Origin: Adiantum capillus-veneris
Taxonomy: Eukaryota > Streptophyta > Polypodiopsida > Polypodiales > Pteridaceae
NCBI GenBank assembly: GCA_014529385.2
Contig: CM043961.1
Span: forward strand, 13,061,978-13,125,977
Length of the DNA stretch: 64,000 nucleotides
Direction: 5' to 3'
The position numbers were made by a program, and so were the translations under genes. Shown here piece after piece: positions 45,344-57,499 of this stretch. The notes under the pieces were generated by a model that had not been told where the DNA came from, made no database searches, and saw only the letters and a program-made list of their open reading frames with translations. Every line of letters starts with the position of its first letter. Within the stretch, counting starts at the first letter, position 1.

Positions 45344-47999
45344 TGATGCCGAACAATTCAATGCGTAGATTTCTCTCTATGTAGAGGGATGAGCAGGTAT
45401 GAGGGGATGTGCAACTGGGTATAGCAAGGAGGTGAGGGAGGGAGGGAGGTGTAGATGGGGTGCGTGACCAAGGAGGTGGCAACATGACAATAGGTCCACA
45501 TAGGGGTGAAAGGGGGGGCAGGGTGGGGGATAGTTGGGGAATCAAATAAATAAATAGTGTTTCTCATAAATGCTCATGAATACCTTATTCTTTCTCAACT
45601 AGCATTCATGAATGTGTGCATGATGAATGATTCACTCGACTAGTTTCAAGCTTCAGGCTATACCCAATAACCTGAGGCTCTAATACAAGGTGAGTGATAC
45701 CCCTCCCCAGGGGTCTATGCAAAAATTATACAATTTACACTTTTATACAATTTCAGTATACATCAAATTTGCAAAAGCATTTGCATAGGGGAGTTCTAAA
45801 TGCCCAACCTAGCATGGAGTTTAAGCCATGAGCCGGACTGCATCCAGAGGTACCTAGCAAATAATGCTACCCTTGAATGTGCATGAATGAAAGCGTACTC
45901 AAAAAACGACCAAGTGGAGGGTGAATATATATATGTACATTGCATTGTGAGATTCTTGATGGTGAGCTCCCCATAGTGGCTAGAACTTCTAGCTATTACT
46001 TCTGATTACTCCTCGTGCTCGAGGCCATTGGCGTTTAGAGACTCATGAACCCAAGTACTAGCCCTTGATGTTAATGTCCATCACTCTCCCAAGATGAAAT
46101 TGGGAAATAAGAATTTCGAAGCTATTTAAAATGGCCACAACAAAAATGGATAACATCTTAACCATGCTCGTGACTATAGTGGCTTACTTGCATCAACTAC
46201 AGACTTCCTACACGGTAGCATAAAGCAAGTTTTTCCTGTAGAATGTACTTCAAGAGCCCAACTACATCATCTCTCTAATCAAACATAGGCTCCCTAAGTA
46301 CTCACACCATAATACCATGGTGTTATCCATGCTGGCACATTCTATTTGATTCAATAACCAATATTTATAGTGAAGTAGTAGGGTAAAAATTTAGACAGCT
46401 TCACCTAAGCCTTGGACTTTGGGAGCTTGACCTGCATTCGATCTCACTGACAATATTATTGTAATAGATAAAACTTTGAAGTGAACAATTATATATATAT
46501 ACCATCTTGGTTATATATTTTGTTTTTTTTTTACATTTTTTGTCGTATTGGGATCAGACATCAATTCTCTTCAAGTTCTTAACTCTTACTAGGCATTACT
46601 AAAAAAGCACTATTCTCTTTATATTTTATCTTTGGCCAACACTATTCCTAATCCTGGTCAGCAAGAATGGCATCTACATATAAACACTTGGATATGTAAA
46701 TTACATGTATTTCAGGCCAAAGTCCATTAGCGGCATAAAAGCCTTGAGAAAGACTTCAAAATCAAACAATTTAATGTATATAAAAAATGAAAGTTAATTT
46801 AATAACTGCCTCGCATAGCCTATATAGTACCATGATTGTGATTAGCTTTAACAAGTACACAACACGTTATTGAAGACTGTTTCGTCCATTTTGAAGCCTT
46901 TTCAGGTAGTATATTTTAGTTGGTTTATACTTTTAACTTGGACAAGTAGAGACTTCTAATTGATCATATCTTCAAATACCCACACTATAAGCTTGATTTT
47001 GTGACCTTTTTGTGTAGTTCTAACCTACAATACATAGGTTTTGCACAACCCCCTTCAAAAGTTAATGTTATAAAATCATGTGAAACACATCTGTAGTTCT
47101 TAAATTTTATGGCACTTACAAATTTTTGAAACTTTTCTTCATTTAAATGACTCATCTTATATTTTCTCGTTGCTACTTATATTAAAAGTGGTTTAACATC
47201 CGTACATTTTGTTAAGTCTACAATTTTATTTTTTTTGAGATAATCCAATTGTCTATTCTAAACAACGTTAACCAAATTATGATTTTGCTGCTAACCTTTA
47301 TTTTTAAGAACTTGTTTAGCAACTAGTGATTCACAAGAGCTATGTAGAACATAATGTGGTCTACTTATCTTTCTGAGATTAATGCATGCATATCATCAAA
47401 CACAAGCACATTTGCAGAGAAGCAGCCAGATAAGTCCTCTCCTCCTATTGGTTTTCTTTTGTTTTTGCAAATGTCAATCATTTGTTTTCTTTGATGAGTT
47501 ACCTATCTCTATAGAACCAAATGCTATATATAATGTACACTCTATTCCCTCTTTTCTTTTGCTTAAGATTTCCATATTATACACCATCTCTTACAATATC
47601 TTCTTACACAAAAATTCCTCAATTTTCTATACACGTTCCATAAATGATCACTTTGATCATTCCCTTGTAAGTTACTCTCTTTGCAGATCTACCTAAATGA
47701 CTACACTCAAGCAATTTTGCAAAAAGTGAGAATACAGCCAATCACTTTTAGAAGACAGTGCTTTTTACTTGTCTACAGTGTGTTATAAGCTATAATATTA
47801 ATTATCTCTACCATCTAAGCTTGTACTTACATTGAATGAAATTTCTACTCAGATGATTTGTCATGAAACTATACAACTCTAATCACATGAACTCAAGTGA
47901 TTTGGGATGATTATCGATCTTTTTACATAATTCAGTACTCGAGTTTACTCCAGTTTGGTATCAAATAGGTAGTAAATGTTTTGTCTTTTATGCCTTCTC
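45342..47999. other. No gene recognised
   Basis: AT-rich sequence with only short frames (the longest about 100 codons at 47382-47696, with no recognisable motif). No LTR ends or RNA gene seen. Confidence 0.5.
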
Positions 48000-48825
48000 T
48001 AGTTCATTGGTCACCTGCACAAAGATTCGTTGATTTAGGCAACACCATTTAAGTGTGCAGATCAAAAATTTAGGTAGCACGAGCACAAATTTGGCAATTT
48101 AGGCAGCACACCAACAAACTATAGATTCACTATTTTGAACAACTGATTTTAACAGCATGTCTCATTGGTGTCGATTTGCCAATTTTAGGCAACACCGATC
48201 ACAAAATCATGCTACAATGGCTGGCCACCACTATCTTTAATATAATTTTGTTACCTGGGTATATAATAAAAGTGATTTGGATTCGGAGTTGGAGTTGGAT
48301 TTGAATTTGGTTTACGATGATTGGTTGTCAACATTGTATATGGAATTGCACTTGAAATTTTTTATAATTGATTATTGACCAATGATATCTTGATCCATCA
48401 AGTATGACATACATTGTTTATTCTCATGGTATGGGACACGAGAATATGCAGTATGTGGGTGACGAGAGGCATAAGCAATTCATTTGTTTAAATTCATGAG
48501 TTTCACTTTTGACACATGATTTTAATCATTATTTTTAACAAGTATGGTTTGTAATTTTTTCTCACTTAGTAATTGAGGACATGTGCTTTTCTAACAATGA
48601 TGTATATAATGGAAGAATATATATATTAATTTTAGCCGACATGTGGCAAAAGCATAAGCGGTCAATGAACCATGTAAAAGGATAGCATATTTATGAATAA
48701 TTTATTATTAAATTGATCATTATGAGCTATGGTCATTGTATGTCGTGGCAAACAATTTGTAATAATCTTGAGCGTTTAAGAAATCTATAAATAAATACGT
48801 GCAAGATTTCTTAAACGCTCAAGAT
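48000..48825 (+). repeat. Dispersed repeat Z, copy 2, left part
   Basis: Inverted relative to copy 1 at 200-1340. It includes the TTTAGGCA/GCACAC phrases repeated every 40-60 bp around 48030-48200, and ends in a hairpin whose second arm is cut by the Copia insertion at 48826. It continues at 54283. Confidence 0.75.
48742..48825. repeat. Hairpin arms of repeat Z, interrupted by Copia
   Basis: Arm 1 is 48742-48786; the loop is about 17 bases; arm 2 starts at 48804 and is cut at 48825. Its missing half follows the Copia element at 54278-54305. Taken together the arms pair over about 45 bases with one mismatch seen. Confidence 0.85.
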
Positions 48826-49017
48826 TTAAGGAGTACGAGCGGAAGTGCGACGCGAGAGAGAGTGCAAGAAGAAGAGCACGATGATATGGTGAACGAGCTC
48901 TACTGTAATGTGTAGAGCATAGTGAGTTCTTATTAGATTTTTACAAAAGAATATGTGTACATACCTGGCAGCCCGCCCACTTACCTGGGCGACCACATTG
49001 GGCTTTATACCCCAACA
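48826..49017 (-). repeat. 3' LTR of the Copia element
   Basis: Reads TGTTGGGGTATAAAGCCCAA on the reverse strand. The terminal CA has become AA at this end. Confidence 0.95.
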
Positions 49018-49544
49018 ACCTCCCACTTAAAGTCCAATGTGGTACTTTAACTGTGAGAGAAGCTACTATACAAGCTAATATACAAGAGATGTAGAGAAGT
49101 GATGTACTACCCTACACCTAACTGCTTGTGAAAATGCGCAAAGCTCTCTGAGGGAAGTCCTTTTGTAAGTAGACGAGCAGGATTTTCTGTGGTGTGAACT
49201 TTGACAAGCTGAATTTGCTTATCCTCGAGCATTTCCCTGATGAAATGATACTTCACATCCACATGCATTGTCTTTGAGTGATAAACTGGACTGCGAGCCA
49301 ATTGTATAGCACTTTGACTATCACAATATAACACAGGCATCTCTTCTTTGATTCCCAAATCTGTTACTAGTCGATTAAGCCAAATTGATTCTTTGCATTC
49401 CTCTGATGTTGCAACATATTCGGCCTCTGTAGTAGACTGAGTAACACAATCTTGTAATCTAGAACGCCATGATACTGCTCCACCAACCAATGTAAAGACA
49501 TACCCTAACGTAGACCTTCGGTTGTCTAGGTCACCTGCATAATC
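49018..49544 (-). pseudogene. Copia RNase H segment
   Basis: After the stop codon that ends the frame at 49545, the same phase continues into the [17 protein letters not shown]-type RNase H start, then [48 protein letters not shown] and [11 protein letters not shown], the usual Copia RNase H series with its acidic residues present. It would be the C-terminus of Pol. The separating TGA is a point mutation relative to the family, because the phase is kept. The frame ends at 49107, followed by the polypurine tract. Confidence 0.9.
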
Positions 49545-51755
49545 TCAGTATGTAAAACCCTTTACACTTAACTCCTGACTCCCATAGCATATGCGCATAC
49601 TCTTTGTAGCTTTCAGGTATCTCAATATTCCTTTCACTGCCTCCCAATGTTTCTTGCCTGGGTTTGACATGTATCGACTTACTACTCCCACTGCAAATGC
49701 AATGTCTAGGCGAGTAGCAATCATTGCATACATCAAACTACCCACTGCAGACGCATATGGAATCTTATACATTTCAGCCTGTTCTTCCTCAGACACAGGA
49801 CAATCTTGTTTGCTAAGTTTCACATATGGTGGCAATGGAACACTCAATGCCTTTCCCTTCTCCATATTGAAACGTTGCAAAACCTTGTCAATATACTCTG
49901 TTTGAGATAACCAAATCAACTTCTTTGATCTGTCTCTCTCAATGCGCATACCAAGTATATGACTTGCCTCACCCATGTCTTTCATGTCAAACGATTTTGC
50001 CATCTTTGACTTCAAAGCTGAAATTTCTTCCAAGTGCCTGCCAGCAATCAACATGTCATCCACATACAAAATGAGGATCAGCCAACTACCATCCTTAGCC
50101 TTCTTTGTATATGGACAGTGATCGAACTCACTACGTTTGTAGCCTTGAGAAAGCATAAACTTGTGGAATTTATGGTACCATGCCCTCGGTGATTGTTTTA
50201 AGCCATAAAGACTCTTTAACAACTGGCACACCCCATCTTCCTTGCCTTTCTCAACAAACCCTTCTAGCTGTTGCATGTAAATTTCCACATCTAAATCACC
50301 ATGCAAGAACGTTGTCTTGACATCCATTTGGTGCAACACCAAATCTAATATGGCAACCAATGCAAGAAAGCATCTCAATGTAGTCATCTTGACCACCGGA
50401 GAGAAGACTTCATCAAAGTCAATGCCTTGTTCTTGCTTAAAGCCCTTGCCAACAAGCCTTGCTTTGTACTTTGGCTGACTATCATGAGTGGTGATCTTAT
50501 ACCGGTAAACCCATTTACAAGGTAGAGCCTTTTTGCCCTGTGGTAATTTAACTAGCTTCCATGTCTGGTTTTTATGCAGAGCTGTCATCTCTAACTGCAT
50601 GGCCAATTGCCAATTCCCGGAGTCCTTCATTTGCACTGCTTCCTTGTAACATGAAGGCTCATTGCAATCAGTCAACATGACATAGTTCATAGATGGAACA
50701 AACCTATGAGGAGGTCGCGTGATACGTCCAGATCTACGCACAATAGGTGGCTCAGGCTCAGCCACAACCTGTGGTTTCACTCTATCCTGTCCTTGCTCCT
50801 CTTGAGCCCTGACATTTTGTCTTGCACGTGCAGGTCCATCTTCTTGGAAGACAACTCTTCTAATCTCCTCAACCCTCTCTGGTTTATAATGATATTTGGC
50901 TTCATTAAAGTGAACATCATTGCTGCGGATAACCGTTCTGGATTCGGGATCCCAAAGTTTGTACCCCATCTCACCAGAATTACCATAGCCTAGAAAGATG
51001 CACTTTCTACTCTTTGGCTCAAGTTTGTTCCTAAATTCCTTTGCAACGTGAGTATATGCCTCACAGCCAAAGACTCTGAGATGCTTGTATGAGGGCACCT
51101 TGCCTGACCATACCATCTCTGCCACTAAATCCTTCTGCAAAACCTTGCTAGGAGATCTATTTATAAGATGAACAGCTGTTGATACAGCTTCAGCCCAAAA
51201 CCCATTTGGCAGCTGTGCATTAGACAACATACTTCTGACCTTCTCTTGTATGGTCCTATTCATCCTCTCAGCAACACCATTTTGAGGAGGATTGTAAGGA
51301 GCAGTAAGTTCACGTTTTATACCTTTTGACTCACAAAAGTCCTGAAAGGCCTTTGAAACATACTCTCCACCATTGTCAGTGTGTAAGCATTTAAGCTTCT
51401 TGCCACTCTGATTCTCCACAAGTGTCACAAACGTTTTGAAAACACTAAACACTTCATCCTTGTGCTTGAGAAAGTAAACCCATACTTTCCTCGAGTAATC
51501 ATCTATAAATGTCATAAAGTAAGAAGCTCCCCCTAGAGATAGGTTAGGCATAGGTCCACACAAATCACTATGAACAAGTGCCAACTGTGTATCTCTTCTA
51601 CTGCTTCTATGCTTATGTGGCTGCTGTGTTTGCTTACCATACAGACAATGTTCACAGAATTCAAAATCATTAAATGACAAGCCAGGCAAATAACCAGAAC
51701 GAGACAAGATTTCCATTCCCTTCTTGGACATATGTCCTAACCGGCTATGCCACAA
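49545..51755 (-). pseudogene. Copia integrase and reverse transcriptase
   Basis: A 736-codon open stretch with no ATG at its start; it begins in the pre-integrase zinc region (WHSRLGHMSKKGMEIL, then CEHCLYGKQ). The integrase core has D in HSDLCGP, D in HTDNGGEY and E 36 residues later in GVAERMNR, a complete D,D35E triad. Reverse transcriptase runs from about residue 400: WVYRYK, YKARLVGKGF, FDEVFSPVVK, MDVKTTFLHGDL, LYGLKQSPRAWY and the catalytic YVDDMLIAG near 563. It is joined to protease by a frameshift near 51740-51765 and ends at a stop before RNase H. Each domain looks sound; the joins are broken. Confidence 0.95.
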
Positions 51756-52657
51756 AGAAACGTTCGGCTACTAGTTACATTGATTACATTTTTAGAGCCA
51801 TTTGATACATAAATCATGTAAAGTCCTCCAGACTTTACTCCATGTGCTACTGTCATAGAACCCTTGGATATCTTCCACATGTTCTGTCCAAAAGTGGTGA
51901 CGTAGCCAACATCATCAAGTAAACCTGTGCTAATCAAGCTCTTTGTAATTGCGGGGACATGTCTCACATTCTTCAGCGTGAAAGAATAACCATTATGAAA
52001 CTTCAATTGAACATCTCCAACACCTAAGATCTCACATGTCTGCCCATTGCCTAGCCGAACATGATCTTTAGTGGTCACATAAGAGGTAAACCACTCCTTC
52101 TTTGGAGACACATGAAGTGATGCCCCTGAGTCTATAATCCAGTCACTCAGTGCATTTCCATGAGATGCTGTAAGAAGAGCTGAGTCCATTGTATTCTTCA
52201 AGAAGTAGATGTCTCCTGACACTAGACTGTCATCCTCTGCAACAGTGTTTGTCACATTTATTTCTTGAATCTTCACTGAGGACTTGTTCTTCTCACCATG
52301 GTCTTCAGCTTTCTCTTTGCCTTTTTTTGCCTTGCTACGGGACTGATTCCTCTTTCCACCTTTGTACTTTTGTTTGGTCCTTCCCCTAACAACTAAGGTT
52401 GTTCCTTTGCCTTTGTCCATTGTCTTTCTATTGGTTTCTTCAGTAAGCAGACTTCCTTCTACACCTGCTATGTTCAAACCATCTGGAGGTGCAAAATTAC
52501 TCAAAGCTGTGCGAAAAGTGTCCCAACTTTCCGGCAATGTGATCAACAGGAACATAGCTCTAACAGGTTCATCAAACTTGACACCTTGAGCTGACAACTG
52601 ACTATAGATTGTGTTGAATTCATTCAGATGATTGGACATAGGTGTCCATTCTTTCAT
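51737..52657 (-). pseudogene. Copia Gag C-terminal half and protease
   Basis: A 306-codon stretch. It starts in the Gag capsid region (MKEWTPMSNHLNEF, QLSAQGV, LLITLPESWD). The nucleocapsid region is basic (RTKQKYKGGKRNQSRSKAKK), but I see no CCHC knuckle, which most Copia Gags have. Protease follows with DWIIDSGASLHVSP near residue 174, LGNGQ and the closing LKNVRHVPAITKSLISTG. It overlaps the integrase stretch in another frame. Confidence 0.9.
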
Positions 52658-52997
52658 CTTCAGTCAACAAGATTCTTAAGCCAGTATACCTGTGAAGCTG
52701 CACTCTGCTTCTCATAAAGATCACTCAGCTTTAACCATGCTTGAAAGCCGGCATCTCGTCTGCTACATTGAAGTAAACGCTTTCTGCCAAAGTCAGCATA
52801 ATGGTAGAAAGTGCCAATTCATCCATTTCGCTCCATTCATCTTCGTCCATATCTTTTGGTTTTATCCCCTTGAGCTTTATAGGTTTTATCTGCTTCTTTT
52901 GTACCAACACGTGCCAAATCTGATTCTTCCACAATGGGAAATTGGTTCCATCCAGCTTCTTGATATTGTAAAGAGCAGTGTCCTATGATCCAGCCAT
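52658..52997 (-). pseudogene. Copia Gag N-terminus
   Basis: ATG at 52995-52997, followed by a TAG at the fifth codon. Reading on, LDGTNFPLWKNQIWHVLVQK and EDEWSEMDELALSTIML are standard N-terminal Gag phrases. One-base frame changes lie near 52733 and near 52664, where the next stretch begins. No intact Gag can be made. Confidence 0.88.
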
Positions 52998-54085
52998 AGC
53001 TACGCTTCACAGTAGTTTACTTTCCTGGGAAAAATTCGGCAGAGTTTCCCATGTAAACTGACCTCTGAACCAATATCAACCTGTCAAATGAACCAAGAAA
53101 GCTTCAGATTCTGCAGAAATTTCGGCAGAGTCTCCTTTGTAAAATGGCTCTGGTGGTACTAAAAAACAGACCAAAAAACAGCTCAAAAAACCACTATCTC
53201 TCTAACACTGTAAGCTGTGGGTAAACCTGTCCTGCACCTGTACTGTCTCTCACTGTCCTGTAAGCATAGATTGTGACAATGCCTTAACAGCAGTAAAGCA
53301 AAGATGCAATCCCAACTGTCTAACTCACAGTCAATACATCCTAGCTGCCTATCTAAGGGTGCTCGAGGGATCGCTCCAAGACCTGTATCACCGAAAGGAT
53401 CTCAACATTCGAGAATCCCCCAGCTCAATAAAACCTCACTCGACCCTCAACAAAGGCTGCAGTAAATCTGACAATACATAGACTTCCCACAAAGTCATAC
53501 ATCCACAAATTTCCCACTGTATGCTATAACCGCTGCGGTGGTTGTTTGCTGCGTGCCTCACAGCCAGCAAACCCTCAACAGACATACGTCATCTCTGACA
53601 ATACATCCCATGTGGAAGTACCTGCAATGTCAGGATGAAATCTGGAATATCAAGCAGCAAACACAAGCTACCTGATGAACTAATGGATGTCGCCTACAGT
53701 CTGTGTGTAGATGCGCCCGTGTCGTATGTGACACGCCTCCAAGAACTGTGAGCCGTCCTTTGATGTGTAGACAGCCACAAATCAATACTGTGGGAGTGTC
53801 GATATCCTCAGCACCTGCAGTCGTAGGCCGAAAACCCCAAATTTGCAGATTCCGATCTGCACCCACCAAGACCACGTAGTCGAAAATGGCCTGTGCAGAA
53901 CTTTGTCGAAGACGAACAGTGGCCGAGCACCTCAGAATTAAATTCTGAGAACACCAAGCCCTTCGAACTCCCCCACAGGAATTTGGGCAGTGTCACCGCC
54001 TGTCGAATCTCACTCCAATCTGAGCAGGTGACTCTGGCTACCTGCAAATGCTGCCCCGAGCTTGGATCTGAGCTCTGATACCAGT
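52998..54085 (-). other. Copia leader with primer-binding site
   Basis: About 1.09 kb between the 5' LTR and Gag, long for a Copia leader. The primer-binding site is at 54072-54083 (reverse strand TGGTATCAGAGC, the initiator tRNA-Met type). Its TTCGGCAGAGTCTCC phrase (53121-53138) resembles 35054-35075 in element B. Frames here have no domain. Confidence 0.85.
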
Positions 54086-54277
54086 TGAAGGAGTATGAGC
54101 GGAAGTGCGACGCGAGAGAGAGTGCGAGAAGAAGAGCACGGCGATATGGTGAACTCGCTCTACTGTAATGTGTAGAGCATAGTGAGTTCTTATTAGGTTT
54201 TTACAAAAGAATATGTGTACATACCTGGCGGCCCGCCCACTTACCTGGGCGACCACATTGGGCTTTATACCCCAACA
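54086..54277 (-). repeat. 5' LTR of the Copia element
   Basis: TG...CA ends are both intact. It is the same length as the other LTR, with about nine base differences. Confidence 0.95.
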
Positions 54278-54282
54278 AAGAT

Positions 54283-54370
54283 TATTAAAAATTGTTTGCC
54301 ACGACTTTAAGAGGTGCATTTGCGCACTCTTTTCTTCTCTCCCTCACTCTTTGCCCCTCTCGTGTCGGTC
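54283..54370 (+). repeat. Dispersed repeat Z, copy 2, right part
   Basis: Completes hairpin arm 2 (to 54305), then continues with AAGAGGTGCATTTGCGCA. This parallels the reverse complement of 240-275 in copy 1 (AAGAGGTGTATCTGCACC). The end is approximate. Confidence 0.65.
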
Positions 54371-54479
54371 TTGCTCTGGATTTTGTGTGTATACAATCAT
54401 TCAAGTATGCAAATATGTTGATTTAATCGTCAATCACTTGCTATTTGTGTATTTTGCAAACCCTTTGTGCTCCTGATTG

Positions 54480-54720
54480 TTGCATATTCCAACTAACAGA
54501 ACTTTGTATGTCAAGCATGCGGATGATATATTTTTAATCATTAGGGTCACACTCGTGGTGTTTCTCACTACACCATATGGAGCATAAATTACTGATTATA
54601 GGTGGGATGTTAGATTTGGGTATTTTACATCATTATCTGGGTATCTAGATTAAGCGGGTTGATGGAGGTATTGCTTTGTGTCAGACACAGTATATTGAGA
54701 CGCCTATGAATATGGTTGTA
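54480..54720 (+). pseudogene. Copia reverse transcriptase relic
   Basis: Broken frames read LYVKHADDIFLI (in the place of YVDD) and IKRVDGGIALCQTQYIETPM, a typical C-terminal Copia RT phrase. It is close in type to the relic at 23800-24180 (SLSRLMDVLLCVRQSTLRHC in a shifted frame). It is too short and broken to be a gene. Confidence 0.7.
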
Positions 54721-54835
54721 ATCCTCAACTAAGGAGAGTCTCCCCTTAAATTGGGTTTTCATCATCCAATTTGCATCATAAGAATAGTTATTAACTAAAT
54801 ACTCACATGAAAGTTTACAGCGGCTATGAAGGAGG

Positions 54836-55060
54836 TTATCTATGTTGCAAGATGAGTTCTCGTTGGATCATTTTATCTACTTTGTCAAATTTAAGGTAAT
54901 CTTCATGTATGGTCACTATAAGAGAGATTCCCTTATAACTAACATGGAAGGCATTATGTATCTTCCAATGGGAGGGAAGCTTAAGTTTATAAGCCGTATT
55001 GTCATGAATATTATCTTTTAAGATTCTAAAAGTGTTTTTCAACTTAAATTGGCCACTTAA
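54836..55060 (-). pseudogene. Gypsy integrase C-terminal relic
   Basis: The reverse-strand frame contains AYKLKLPSHWKIHNAFHVS, the conserved integrase C-terminal phrase of chromovirus-like gypsy elements (compare AYQLKLPNHWLIHNAFHVS in the intact element). Only about 65 codons remain. It may be the far end of the reverse-strand gypsy pol at 59281-61720. Confidence 0.75.
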
Positions 55061-56199
55061 GTCCAGGGAAAATAAAAAGAGAACAAGTGAAATTGATTAA
55101 ATGCTAATGGAACAACCCTGTCGGCTTGGGACCAAAAGCGGAAAGTCCATAAAAGAGCAAGGGTAATTGCTAACTACTTATCTTAGTCATAGGTATAGGT
55201 CAAGGAAGGATAATTGTACCTCGGGCAGCATTGATCAAAGGTATATGACAAAGGAGATTACCGAGAGCAATTAAAGGAGTCTAAAAATAGAAAGTGATTG
55301 TACTCAGCTCAATTCCTTAGAATAACTCTTTAGACTCTAAGTATGAAGTTTGGGAAGCCTTAGGATGAAATTCTAGCTTGCCACAAATTGTCTAAATTTG
55401 GCAAGTTTTGGAGCAGCTTGACAGCACCTCCAAAGCAATGTGCTAAGGTTTTGCACAAGAGGTGAAAGTTTTAAAGCCAAAAGGGTGAGTTTTATTTTTA
55501 CCAAAGATTATCCTAATTTAACAAGTTCTAAATTAGCAAGTAGGTTGTAGCCTCTAGTCAGCTTCATAAGCCTCCAAGGTTTGTGCAAAGGTCTTGCACC
55601 TGAGCTACTTCATTAAAAGGTAAGCTTATGGGTTTTATTGAATGAAAGGAAAAAGCTAAATACTAAGGTTAGATCAAGCCTTCCTCATTTAGTAAGTTAA
55701 CTCTAGTCTTTGTTTACTAAGCTTAACTAAACCACATGTCCAAAGTAGCACATGCTTGGTTTGTGTGAACTTAAACAAGTGTGTGTGAGTGTGTGTGGTG
55801 TTTCCACTTGCCAAGATGAGTCCTAGCATGCACAACAAGATGGGACAATTTTTGGGCATGCTTGAGTTGCATTAGGAGGTGTTCTCACCTCATTAGTCAA
55901 TTGTGAAGCATTATTATCTAGTTTCACACTAGCATAGCTATATAAGAGAGGGCCCGTTGCATTTTTTAAGCTTTTGCTCCTCTCACACACTCTCTCAAGT
56001 GCCCAAGATTGGCAAAGCAAGCTCTCTCTCCCTCTCCCTCTCCGTCTCTTATGGGAGATCTCTACCCCCATTCCATGGCTTCCTTCCAAATGTATGCCGT
56101 TTCTTGGGCTATCAAGACTTTCAACTCCTTTTCAGTTTCTGTAGTAAAATTTTCCAAAGGCCCTTCCGACATTGGATCTATTGCTTCTTCTTCTTGAAC
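55061..56199. other. No gene recognised
   Basis: Mostly non-coding. Short frames around 55823-56197 read through CT-rich sequence and lack domains. Confidence 0.45.
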
Positions 56200-57040
56200 A
56201 AAGGTGGAAGTTTTTGTTGGATCTATACTTTACTTTGCAAGAACTTGAGAGCTTCCATTTCAGGCATTGCTAGTTCGAATGTTCCTCCTTCAGAAGTATG
56301 TGACTTCTCTTTAGATTGCAATTTTTTTGCTTCCAGGTCAGCTTGGAGTTTAGCTATTTGCTTCTGATACTCATCCTCTTTGTTCATGAAGTTGAGTCAG
56401 AGTTCTCTCCGTTGCATCCCTTGCAATTTTATCTCAATTTATAGATCCTTACATTGCTTTTCCATTGCTTGGTAGGCGAGGTCTGAGCCTTGGAGTGTAA
56501 GCACTATAGAATTTTCTTTTAACTTATCCAGCAGCTCACCTTGATCTTTCAATCTTGCCTCCTCTTTCTTTTAACTTATCCAGCAGCTCACCTTGATCTT
56601 TCAATCTTGCCTCCTCTTGTATTACTTGCAGGTTGGAATTTTTAACCACTACGCATGTGTATTAATATTGAGGGTTGTAGAATCCAACTCTTTGATTTTC
56701 TTTTCGTGACCTTCCCCTACACCTGTCAATTGTTCCACTAGCTTTGTCATTTTAGAGAGATCTACCTGCTGCTTTGTGTTTGACTCTTGAAGTCTTTGAA
56801 TTTATGCCTGTGAAGATTCATGGAGGGCTTTGTGTTCCTCTAAATATGCATCCGCCACTTGGATTTGTTCTTCCAACATTTCTTGATTGAATTATGCACG
56901 CTAGACTTGCTTATAGCGATGATACACTTCACTTTTTAGTTTTTCCAATATTTGATGAGAATAGTGAATGTATTTGTCGATATCTTCTAAGCCCTTTATC
57001 CCAAATTTGGATGCTTTGGCATGATCTCCACCCTCAATTC
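56200..57040 (-). pseudogene. Decayed coiled-coil coding sequence
   Basis: Broken reverse-strand frames encode heptad-like, Glu/Lys/Gln-rich phrases: NQEMLEEQIQVADAYLEEHK, QESNTKQQVDLSKMTKLVEQ and YQKQIAKLQADLEAKKLQ. It includes a 52-bp exact-type tandem duplication (about 56514-56617), which breaks the frame. I do not recognise the family. It may be an unusual gag or a captured host coiled-coil gene. Confidence 0.5.
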
Positions 57041-57048
57041 TACTTTGG

Positions 57049-57387
57049 CTAAGTCTTGGTACATAACGTACATCTCTTTAGCGTAAGCAATGCACCGCTA
57101 GGTAAAGACATGCATATATCTCCAGCACCCTCTATGTCATATGCTAAACCATCAACAAACTGCACACAACCAAGCCTCCCACTAGAGAAAGAGAAAAACA
57201 AATCACGATGTGACATCACGTGAAAAACTACATGCTCGTCTAGTAGAAAATGTAGACAATGTGCTATCCAAGACACAAAGTAGTCTGAAGGCAAGCTAGA
57301 TTCAAAAGTGACATGCCCATCACATGCATACTCTCTAACATATGTCCTCATAGTAGCACCATGCATCTGGCTCTTCCGCTGCCTCAT
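57049..57387 (-). pseudogene. Copia protease fragment, displaced
   Basis: A 112-codon reverse-strand frame. HVVFHVMSHRDLFFSFSSGR followed by GAGDICMSLPSGALLTLK matches the Copia protease region (flap and closing strand), with the active-site DSG region degenerate. In a Copia it should lie upstream of integrase on this strand; here it lies downstream, so the element is scrambled. Confidence 0.65.
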
Positions 57388-57499
57388 ACACCTAAAGCAA
57401 TGGCACCTAATATACCCATCGTGGCTGTAGTGCCAACATGTCAGTCACAATCGTGATCGAGAACCGCCAATAACGTAAAGTGTCTCCATATCCATGCCA

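Larger units (their letters stand above)
48826..54277 (-). mobile_element. Full-length Ty1/Copia retrotransposon, mutated
   Basis: A 5452-bp element with two LTRs of 192 bp each (48826-49017, 54086-54277) and the perfect target duplication AAGAT (48821-48825, 54278-54282). The primer-binding site is at 54072-54083. The polypurine tract is the reverse-strand AAGTGGGAGGT next to the left LTR. Gene order on the reverse strand is gag, protease, integrase, reverse transcriptase, RNase H, as in Copia. I count about nine differences between the LTRs, near 5 percent, so it is much older than the gypsy element. A stop near the Gag start, two gag frameshifts, one frameshift before integrase and one stop between RT and RNase H make it inactive. 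Confidence 0.97.
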
